From: an uncultured Eubacteriales bacterium
GTDB taxonomy: Bacteria > Bacillota > Clostridia > Oscillospirales > Acutalibacteraceae
DNA: 7,459 nt
NCBI GenBank assembly: GCA_934702115.1
Contig: CAKUYF010000045.1
Location: forward strand, 1-7,459
Direction: 5' to 3'
Part shown: positions 1 to 4,836 of the stretch, piece by piece
Position numbering within the stretch: position 1 is the first letter of the stretch
Layout: each line of letters opens with the position of its first letter
Notes under the pieces: model-generated
What the model saw: only the letters and a program-made list of their open reading frames with translations
Databases searched by the model: none
Told to the model about the DNA's origin: nothing
Made by a program: the position numbers and the translations under genes

Positions 1-6
1 ATTCGC

Positions 7-35
7 TTGACAAATAATACTGCACAAGTTATAAT
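7..35 (+). promoter_or_regulatory. Consensus sigma-A promoter of the tRNA unit
   Basis: TTGACA (7-12) and TATAAT (30-35) are both perfect consensus hexamers with the ideal 17-nt spacer. The predicted transcription start is near 42, about 16 nt before the initiator tRNA. A strong constitutive promoter fits a stable-RNA operon. Confidence 0.9.
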
Positions 36-57
36 AATCACAGGTAGTTGAAGATAT

Positions 58-134
<77 letters not shown>

Positions 135-142
135 CTATAGAG

Positions 143-181
143 TAATGTTGAAAAACTTTGTTTTTAGATTTTTCAGCATTA
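143..181 (+). terminator. Hairpin between the two tRNAs (terminator or processing hairpin)
   Basis: Arms 144-155 and 169-180 form a 12-bp stem with one G-U pair and a 13-nt loop, extended by T143-A181 and followed by TTTTAAT. It could be a leaky terminator or an RNA-processing hairpin. No convincing separate promoter is seen before the downstream tRNA, so read-through into tRNA-Leu is likely. Confidence 0.5.
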
Positions 182-210
182 TTTTAATGACTTAATTCAA
201 TAGAATTTTT

Positions 211-295
211 GCGGTCATGCTGGAATCGGCAGACAGGCATGTTTGAGGGGCATGTGTTGAAAGACGTGTGGGTTCAAGTCCCACTGACCGCACCA
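211..295 (+). tRNA. tRNA-Leu (GAG anticodon)
   Basis: This is an 85-nt type II tRNA with encoded CCA (293-295). The acceptor stem GCGGTCA (211-217) pairs perfectly with TGACCGC. The anticodon stem 238-242 pairs with 250-254 (one T-G pair) around the loop TTGAGGG, placing anticodon GAG at 245-247, which reads CUC and CUU leucine codons. The long variable arm (about 255-267, with a GAAA loop) is the class II feature of leucine tRNAs. The T arm is GTGGG / CCCAC around TTCAAGT. It follows tRNA-fMet by 76 nt and is probably co-transcribed with it. Confidence 0.95.
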
Positions 296-303
296 GTGTT
301 AAA

Positions 304-333
304 AGAAGTCGATTACTTGGTAATCGGCTTTTC
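304..333 (+). terminator. Rho-independent terminator of the tRNA unit
   Basis: Arms 306-316 and 320-330 pair around a 3-nt loop (TTG) with one G-U pair, extendable outward to 304/332. The stem runs into TTTTCC and an AT-rich tail. It starts 9 nt after the CCA end of tRNA-Leu, as expected for the end of a tRNA transcript. Confidence 0.75.
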
Positions 334-553
334 CCTATTTGTTTTATAATATGTTTATATGCTTTATTTCCATGTTTAAAATTATAGAAATTTTCTTCCT
401 GCGGCTACAGTTATGAAAGTTAAAAATATAATTGTAGACTATAAATAAAGAGATGCAGATTTAAAATTGGTAATGCTTTTAAATCGTAAAATAATGAGGT
501 TATTAAAGCCATAATAAAAATTTAATTTGATGAATGTAAGTTTACATATCTGA
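334..553. other. Gene-free AT-rich intergenic stretch
   Basis: No open frame with a ribosome site is present on either strand. A TATAAT at 427-432 has only a poor -35 (GCTACA, 404-409, 17-nt spacer). Because a terminator-like hairpin lies just downstream (553-590), a short non-coding RNA starting near 440 is conceivable but unproven. Nothing resembling a known RNA family was recognised. Confidence 0.5.
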
Positions 554-590
554 AGCCTTTTAATTACAGATAAAAGGTTTTTGTTGTTTT
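553..590 (+). terminator. Orphan terminator-like hairpin
   Basis: CCTTTTA (556-562) pairs with TAAAAGG (571-577) around an 8-nt loop. Weaker pairs extend it to 553/580, and a T-rich tail TTTTTGTTGTTTT (578-590) follows. It has the form of an intrinsic terminator on the plus strand, but no recognisable gene lies between it and the tRNA terminator. It may end a small RNA, be the remnant of a lost gene, or insulate the next promoter. Confidence 0.6.
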
Positions 591-611
591 ACACAAAAAA
601 TAATAAAAATA

Positions 612-639
612 TTGATAATATAAGATAATGCTGTATAAT
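612..639 (+). promoter_or_regulatory. Sigma-A-type promoter of the LRR gene
   Basis: TTGATA (612-617) and a perfect TATAAT (634-639) are separated by 16 nt. Transcription would start near 646, leaving a 5' leader of about 49 nt that contains the ribosome site AAGGAG (680-685), 9 nt before the ATG at 695. Confidence 0.7.
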
Positions 640-937
640 GAAGAATGTATTCTAAGTAATACGATAATTAACTATTTATAAGGAGTGATTGTTTATGGAG
701 ATTAAAGACTTAAAAGGAAGATGAGTTACTATTGATGGAAGAACAGGAGCAACAACAGTAGATCTCTCTTCCAAGAAGTTAAAGTTAATCCTTAATAGAA
801 ATGATGAAATTAAACTAGATGATGGATTCATAGTAGCAAACAGGGAGAGTACAGGCATCCGACCAAGAGATATCGTATCAATTGAAGCCGAAGGAGACAA
901 TATAGTATACCTACTTGAAGAAAATCCTAAATCATTT

Positions 938-1135
938 AGTAACTTACAATTTGTTAAACTTTATAGCGCAAGATGGATTCCAGCGAAAGCGTTTGCTGGT
1001 TGTACTGATTTACAAACGGTAGTGATTGAGAATGCAACACTTATTGGCATTAAAGCATTTTCCGGTTGCAGTAAATTGAAAATTGTAAGAGCACCTAGAG
1101 TTACAAAGATTGGAGCAGATGCATTTAAAAATTGT
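938..1135 (+). repeat. LRR_5 repeat block 1 (3 units of 66 bp)
   Basis: Three consecutive 22-codon units (residues 82-147 of the full frame) end in AFAGC, AFSGC and AFKNC. They carry the LRR_5 signature of a conserved Ala-Phe pair three residues before a terminal Cys. The DNA is diverged, so the repeat is visible mainly at protein level. Confidence 0.85.
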
Positions 1136-1360
1136 TTTGGATTGAAATTGACCAATTTGACAATACCGAGAGGAGTAATTGATAATTTTTTAAGAAAAGC
1201 TTTTACAGGTACACAGGTGGCTTTGGAATTAAGATTTACAGATAAAGTTTCTATACGAGAATATACTCACATATCAATAGGTAACGATGCCAATAGAAAT
1301 GATTTTAGAAGCGTGGATGAAATGGTAGCACAAGTAAGGCTTAAAACATTAGACAAAAGT

Positions 1361-1954
1361 CAAGTTGTAAGTGTTACAATTGAAAATGGTGTTAATAATA
1401 TTCCGGAGAGAGCATTTTATGGTTTCTCTAATTTGAAAAGTGTTATACTAAATGGAGTAGAAACTATTGGAGATAGTGCATTCTGTAAATGTAAAAGTTT
1501 GCAGGAGGTCAGTATACCTGACGTAAAAACTATTGAAAATAGTGCATTTTCTGGTTGTGAATCATTAAAAAATGTAAATGGAGGTAAAGTTGAAACTCTT
1601 ATGGATTATGCATTTTCTAGCTGTAAGAATTTAAACAGTATTGATATGCCTAAATTGAAAAGTGTTGGAAAATATGCATTTCAAGATTGTCTAAATTTGA
1701 TGAATGTAAACCTACCTAAGGTCGAGATTGTTGAAGAGCGTTCATTTTTTAGTTGTCATGGTCTAAAAGAAATCTCTTTGCCGAAGGCTAAGACCATTAA
1801 ACACCAGTCATTTTCTTGCGGTAACGGTTTCGAAAAAGTCAATCTTCCTAATGCAACAACTGCTGAAGGTGAGCCATTTGCTCTTTGCAGCGGTTTAAAA
1901 GAAATCAATTTACCTAAGCTTAATAATTGTAAAAAAGATATATTTTCGTTTTGT
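1361..1954 (+). repeat. LRR_5 repeat block 2 (9 units of 66 bp)
   Basis: Nine consecutive units of exactly 22 codons (residues 223-420) run with no insertion or deletion between units. The first is degenerate and ends in Phe; seven of the other eight end in Cys, and in the sixth the Cys is shifted by one residue. Several units share LPK or LPN at positions 8-10. Such arrays grow by unequal recombination. Confidence 0.88.
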
Positions 1955-2107
1955 AACCTCCAAAATGCCACTATAACGATATCTAAAGTAGCTTATGAAA
2001 AAGCTTTAAAACATCTTGATTTATCCACAACAAATGTAGTGATAAAATAATTTTGTATTTAGGTCAAGTAAAAACCACTTGCTTAAATTTATAAATTTTT
2101 AAATAAT

Positions 2108-2140
2108 AAGATCTTTTCAAAAAGTGAAAAGGTCTTTTGT
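2108..2140 (+). terminator. Terminator between the convergent LRR and M23 genes
   Basis: An 11-bp stem (2108-2118 with 2126-2136, one G-U pair) has a 7-nt loop and is followed by TTGT. The other strand continues into TATTATTT, so it may serve both convergent genes. A weaker hairpin, CAAGT/ACTTG at 2065-2081, precedes it. Confidence 0.75.
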
Positions 2141-2187
2141 GAATCTTAATTAGTAAAGAATAAACTCTATATTACTATTAAAAATTT

Positions 2188-3216
2188 TTATTCTAAATTA
2201 GGTTCCGAAAAATCAAATTCTCGAAAATATTCTTTCGTCTCTGAATCCCTTAATACGTTTGATTTGTTTTTTTCAAGAAGTTTAGTTATAGCATAAAGAT
2301 CTATCCATATTTCATTATTAGATTCCTTTTGAGATTCGTCAAATATTAATTCGAGTCCTATATGTAAATGACTTTCTTTTATATTACTTACGTTTTCTTT
2401 TGAACTATACCCTGTTCTGCCTACGTATCCTATAACATCTCCTGCCTTTACTGTGTCTCCTTCTTTTAAATTAAGATGAAACGGCTTATTTTGTCTTAAA
2501 TGAGCATAATAATAATACCGCTGTTTGTCGAAGCTTCTAATTCCTATTCTCCAACCTCCATATTGATTCCAGCCCATTATTTCAACTGTCCCGGATTCTA
2601 CTGCAATTACTGGCGTCCCTGTTGCGCACATCATATCATGGCCTAAATGAGGTCTTGAATATCCATATGATCTGGAAGCTCCGAAATCATCATAATGAGA
2701 AAACGGAAAAGTTTTAGCAATAGGTGAAAAAGCTTTTAATCCATAAAGTTCTTCCCACACAACTTCTTCCCCTTCTTTTTTTGGCTTTCTTTGTATTTTA
2801 TAATTTCCTAGAAATTCTTTAAGCACTGCTCCGTAAGCTTCTAAATAATAATTATAATTTTTTGAGTTTTTAGATATGTCGGTCATACTTTGACCGCTTT
2901 TGAGCTTTTTTACTACCTCGTCAATATCTGAAGATTTGTAACTCTTAAAATTCCCGCCATATTTGTTACCTAAATACGCTAAAATTTCTATCCAATTTAT
3001 AGGATTTCCCTCGCTATGGGATTTAATATCTTCGTGCATTGCCTTTTCCAAAGCTTCATAGCAAGGACCGAATTCAACATATTTTATAAAATTTTTGTTT
3101 TCCTCAGCAGATACTAAAAAATTATTTTTAGTCATAAAAAAAGCAGTAAGTCCGCTAATAGCTACTAATAAAATGGTTAAAAAAATCGATCTTTTTTTTA
3201 TATTAACTACAAACAA
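2188..3216 (-). CDS. Membrane-anchored M23 family metallopeptidase (peptidoglycan endopeptidase)
   Basis: This is a zinc-dependent peptidoglycan endopeptidase of the lysostaphin/LytM type, acting outside the membrane on cell-wall cross-links. With the TTG start at 3214-3216 the protein is 342 residues. It has a basic N-terminus, a single hydrophobic helix (about 11-29; a cleavable signal is possible near VSA-EE, 35-38), a helical domain (about 45-140) and the M23 domain (about 160-310). The expected active site is intact: zinc ligands H190 and D194 in HLGHD and H285 in HLH, and catalytic H239 in YAHL and H283. Many clostridial M23 proteins share this N-terminal arrangement. The TTG start is chosen because GAGGTG (3226-3231) lies 9 nt upstream. 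The alternative GTG at 3226-3228, adding four residues, would overlap that site and has no other. The gene is monocistronic and faces the LRR gene. Its physiological role (growth, division or sporulation) is not shown by the sequence. Confidence 0.9.
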   Translation of the reverse strand: MFVVNIKKRSIFLTILLVAISGLTAFFMTKNNFLVSAEENKNFIKYVEFGPCYEALEKAMHEDIKSHSEGNPINWIEILAYLGNKYGGNFKSYKSSDIDEVVKKLKSGQSMTDISKNSKNYNYYLEAYGAVLKEFLGNYKIQRKPKKEGEEVVWEELYGLKAFSPIAKTFPFSHYDDFGASRSYGYSRPHLGHDMMCATGTPVIAVESGTVEIMGWNQYGGWRIGIRSFDKQRYYYYAHLRQNKPFHLNLKEGDTVKAGDVIGYVGRTGYSSKENVSNIKESHLHIGLELIFDESQKESNNEIWIDLYAITKLLEKNKSNVLRDSETKEYFREFDFSEPNLE

Positions 3217-3228
3217 GTTGGTTTTCAC

Positions 3229-3445
3229 CTCGTAATATAATGTATACTCAATTAATTATATGATCTGGTATAAAATAAAAACACTAAATATTCACCGGAT
3301 TTTTAATAGCCTAAATTATCAATCTTAAAGGATTAATAGACTATAAAATTATTAAATACCAAAAGCCATATACAATAACTTTCCGATAGTACCGGTATTT
3401 CGCAGAAAGTTTTATAGTTAATATATAAAATTATTTAAAAATATA
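3229..3445. other. AT-rich intergenic region with nested inverted repeats
   Basis: No gene is visible between the M23 gene and the promoter of the small peptide gene. Structure is present: AACTTTC (3377-3383) pairs with GAAAGTT (3405-3411) around a core containing the palindrome TACCGGTA (3390-3397). An outer inverted pair, ACTATAAAA (3340-3348) and TTTTATAGT (3410-3418), brackets the area. TATAAAATTATT occurs directly repeated at 3342-3353 and 3424-3435. On the minus strand, ATTATA at 3255-3260 (read as TATAAT) could be a -10 for the M23 gene, but no good -35 matches it. Confidence 0.5.
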
Positions 3446-3474
3446 TTGACATTTTATTCGTTTATATATACAAT
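3446..3474 (+). promoter_or_regulatory. Strong sigma-A promoter of the double-glycine peptide gene
   Basis: A perfect TTGACA (3446-3451) is followed after exactly 17 nt by TACAAT (3469-3474, one mismatch to consensus). Transcription would start near 3481, giving a leader of about 48 nt ending in AAGGAG (3515-3520), 8 nt before the ATG. Confidence 0.85.
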
Positions 3475-3528
3475 GCTATTGTGCATCAATCAATATTGCA
3501 TATAAAAAGATTATAAGGAGTGTTGAAA

Positions 3529-3780
3529 ATGTCAAAATCAGAAAAAGAATTAAAAAATGGATTAATAAGTGAAGAAGCTCTTGATGAAATAGCAGGCGGT
3601 ATTAAAATGGATAAAGAATCTTTAAAAGGTTATTTTAAAAAAGCAGGAATAGCTGTTGTAGGGGCTGCATCAATAGCAGGAGCTGGCGTATTAGGCTATT
3701 ACGGCGGTAAAAAAGCAGGATTTTGGGGTAAATCTAGTAATGATGATGAAGTAGTTGATGTCGAAGAAGAACATGATTAA
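3529..3780 (+). CDS. Putative double-glycine-leader peptide (bacteriocin/RiPP-type precursor)
   Basis: This 83-residue protein starts at ATG 3529; a GTG at 3520 overlaps the ribosome site and is not the start. Residues 1-24 fit the double-glycine leader pattern that C39-protease ABC exporters cleave: Ile13-Ser14 at -12/-11, Leu18 at -7, Ile21 at -4 and Gly23-Gly24 at -2/-1. The predicted 59-residue core has a lysine-rich start, a hydrophobic glycine/alanine-rich segment (about 39-60) with GxxxG-like spacing flanked by lysines, one Trp (66) and a very acidic tail (72-83). The core has no Cys, so neither disulfides nor lanthionines are possible. The hydrophobic Gly-rich segment resembles class II bacteriocins, but the acidic tail is unusual for them. 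A small membrane protein with a chance GG is the main alternative. The gene stands alone with a strong promoter and terminator. No exporter, immunity or modification gene is in the window. No specific family name was recognised. Confidence 0.7.
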   Translation: MSKSEKELKNGLISEEALDEIAGGIKMDKESLKGYFKKAGIAVVGAASIAGAGVLGYYGGKKAGFWGKSSNDDEVVDVEEEHD

Positions 3781-3833
3781 ATCCTCAATTAACCGCTTTA
3801 TATCCTTAATTACGCAGTGTGTTTAATAACAAA

Positions 3834-3868
3834 TTCCATGCTAGAAATAGCATGGAACTATTTTTGCT
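3834..3868. terminator. Bidirectional terminator between peptide gene and ferredoxin gene
   Basis: A perfect 10-bp stem (3834-3843 with 3848-3857) closes a GAAA tetraloop. On the plus strand it is followed by CTATTTTTGCTTTT, ending the peptide transcript. On the minus strand it is followed by TTTGTTATT, ending the ferredoxin transcript. Confidence 0.88.
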
Positions 3869-3873
3869 TTTAT

Positions 3874-4071
3874 TTATTCATCTACTTCAATAGCATCTAC
3901 AGGGCAAACTTCTTGAGCATCTAAAACTTTATCTTTAAGATCTTCGTTACTAACTTCCCCTACAGCTTCAGATTTATCATCGTCGTTGTATTTAAATACC
4001 TCCGGACACATCTCTATACACATTCCACACCCAATACAGACTTCTTGATTTACTTTAGCTTTTGCCTTCAT
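3874..4071 (-). CDS. Single-cluster [4Fe-4S] ferredoxin
   Basis: This 65-residue soluble electron carrier would accept low-potential electrons from cytoplasmic oxidoreductases such as pyruvate:ferredoxin oxidoreductase or hydrogenase; its actual partners are not shown here. Cluster ligands are C12, C15 and C18 in the CxxCxxC motif, plus C56 in the C-terminal VCPVDAI. C22 (CxxxCP) is also present; in some one-cluster ferredoxins the matching Cys forms a disulfide, but no partner Cys exists here. The middle (29-54) is strongly acidic, as usual for ferredoxin docking. The length and the lack of a second complete Cys motif point to one cluster rather than the two of classical clostridial ferredoxin. 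The ATG has GGAGG (4081-4085) 9 nt upstream. It is monocistronic and divergent from spoVT. Confidence 0.95.
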   Translation of the reverse strand: MKAKAKVNQEVCIGCGMCIEMCPEVFKYNDDDKSEAVGEVSNEDLKDKVLDAQEVCPVDAIEVDE

Positions 4072-4111
4072 ACACTAATTCCTCCAAATTTTTAAAATAT
4101 TGCTGATTATA

Positions 4112-4140
4112 ATTATATCTCAATGTTTCAATATATACAA
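4112..4140 (-). promoter_or_regulatory. Probable promoter of the ferredoxin gene
   Basis: On the minus strand TTGTAT (4140-4135) and a perfect TATAAT (4117-4112) are separated by 17 nt. This leaves a leader of roughly 34 nt to the ATG at 4071. The -35 is only a partial match, hence moderate confidence. Confidence 0.6.
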
Positions 4141-4207
4141 TCCTTTTTTAAAAATATACAGATATTTTTTATTCTATATTATATACATAACTTATTTACA
4201 AAATATA

Positions 4208-4237
4208 TGAATATTTTGATGAAAAAACATAATACTA
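4208..4237 (+). promoter_or_regulatory. Sigma-G-like (forespore) promoter of spoVT
   Basis: TGAATA (4208-4213) and AATACTA (4231-4237) are separated by 17 nt. This differs from the sigma-G consensus (TGMATA, 17-18 nt, CATACTA) only at the first -10 base. No good sigma-A promoter is seen in this gap on the plus strand. In Bacillus subtilis spoVT is transcribed by sigma-G, so the assignment fits. Confidence 0.7.
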
Positions 4238-4285
4238 TTATTGACTAAATTTATATCTGTATATTTAGCAAAGGAGGTAATAATA

Positions 4286-4834
4286 TTGAAATCTACAGGA
4301 ATAGTAAGAAGAATAGACGATTTAGGACGTATTGTAATACCAAAAGAAATCAGACGTACATTAAGAATACGTGAAGGTGATCCTCTGGAAATATTCACTG
4401 ATAATTCTTCAAATATAATATTTAAAAAATATTCCATTATAAACGAAATATCACCTTTCGCCTACTGCTACGCTGATATCCTATCAAGAACCTTACAGCT
4501 CCCGGTTCTTATTACAGATAGAGATCATATTGTAGCGGCGTCCGGAGTACCAAAAAGAGAATTTATGGAAAGACGCATCACCTCTTATGTCGAAGACTTA
4601 ATGGATTCACGTTCCAGTTATTCTGCTTATAAAAATACCAAGAAATTCTTACCGGTGGAAGGACTTGAAAACGAAGCTCTTCTAGCTTATCCTATTATAA
4701 CAGCAGGAGATGTAATTGGGAGTATATGCCTTCTTAAAGAATCTGAAAAAGATTTATCAGATTCAAAAGAGAATCTTCAAACTACATTGGTAAAAGTTAC
4801 CTCTCAGTTTTTAGGTAAACATTTAGAAGATTAA
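4286..4834 (+). CDS. spoVT: Stage V sporulation transcriptional regulator SpoVT
   Basis: SpoVT is a DNA-binding regulator that tunes late forespore (sigma-G) gene expression. It works in the forespore, activating some genes and repressing others, and is needed for normal spores and germination. The protein is 182 residues, close to the 178 of B. subtilis. Residues 1-50 form the swapped-hairpin AbrB/SpoVT domain with the typical RRIDDLGRIVIPKEIRR stretch followed by the LRIREGDPLEIF strand region. Residues about 55-178 form a GAF-like sensor domain that mediates tetramerisation. The start is TTG 4286, set by the excellent AAGGAGG (4271-4277) 8 nt upstream; a longer reading from TTG 4241 would begin upstream of the ribosome site and near the predicted transcription start. 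The upstream sigma-G-like promoter implies forespore expression. It converges on gpmI with 2 nt between stop codons. Confidence 0.95.
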   Translation: MKSTGIVRRIDDLGRIVIPKEIRRTLRIREGDPLEIFTDNSSNIIFKKYSIINEISPFAYCYADILSRTLQLPVLITDRDHIVAASGVPKREFMERRITSYVEDLMDSRSSYSAYKNTKKFLPVEGLENEALLAYPIITAGDVIGSICLLKESEKDLSDSKENLQTTLVKVTSQFLGKHLED

Positions 4835-4836
4835 AA

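Larger units (their letters stand above)
695..2050 (+). pseudogene. BspA-like leucine-rich-repeat (LRR_5) protein gene with in-frame TGA at codon 10
   Basis: Translation should start at ATG 695, which has a good AAGGAG site 9 nt upstream. The frame reads MEIKDLKGR, meets TGA at 722-724, then stays open for 441 codons to TAA at 2048-2050. No ATG, GTG or TTG occurs in frame after the TGA until GTG 1022, which lies inside a repeat and lacks a ribosome site. The product would be 451 residues: a lysine-rich N-terminal domain of unknown fold (about 1-80), three LRR_5 units (82-147), a non-repeat island (148-222), nine more units (223-420) and a short C-terminal cap. Units are exactly 22 residues with consensus xxLxxVxLPxVxTIxxxAFxxC. 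LRR_5 proteins usually mediate protein binding, often at the cell surface, but no signal peptide, membrane segment or wall anchor is seen here, so this one would be cytoplasmic unless exported another way. Promoter and terminator are intact, which suggests a recent nonsense mutation, read-through or a sequence error. The specific role is unknown. Confidence 0.75.

Noticed and set aside
211..700. Integrated element at the tRNA-Leu 3' end
   Set aside because: No second copy of the tRNA 3' end, integrase or other mobility gene is present in the window.
722..724. Alternative genetic code with UGA as Trp or Gly
   Set aside because: All other genes read through without internal TGA and use TGG for Trp, including several in the M23 gene and one in the LRR gene itself. 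A reassigned code would show many in-frame TGA codons.
722..775. Selenocysteine insertion at the TGA of the LRR gene
   Set aside because: A GGAAGA/TCTTCC stem (737-742 with 767-772) follows, but its large loop and distance do not resemble a bacterial SECIS. The residue sits in a linker-like KGR-VTID context with no redox motif, and no selenoprotein family with this architecture is known to me.
676..900. Minus-strand open frame opposite the LRR gene start
   Set aside because: It is antisense to the LRR reading frame, has no recognisable domain, and is best explained as a shadow. The same holds for the minus-strand frames at 961-1155 and 1756-1971.
1361..1954. CRISPR-like array
   Set aside because: The 66-bp periodicity is a diverged in-frame protein repeat, without identical short repeats and unique spacers.
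1022..2050. Gene starting at GTG 1022
   Set aside because: This start lies inside an LRR unit and lacks a ribosome site, whereas a promoter, ribosome site and ATG at 695 are in the same frame.
2188..3780. M23 peptidase plus small peptide as one bacteriocin/lysin system
   Set aside because: They are divergently oriented with separate promoters. The M23 protein is membrane-anchored like housekeeping clostridial homologues, and nothing links them beyond adjacency.
4192..4437. Minus-strand open frame over the spoVT promoter and 5' end
   Set aside because: It overlaps the conserved AbrB-domain coding region of spoVT and has no homology signal. The plus-strand frame at 5311-5505 inside gpmI is rejected for the same reason.
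4789..4801. GGTAA/TTACC palindrome near the spoVT 3' end as a gpmI terminator
   Set aside because: On the minus strand it is not followed by a T tract, and it lies within the spoVT coding sequence.
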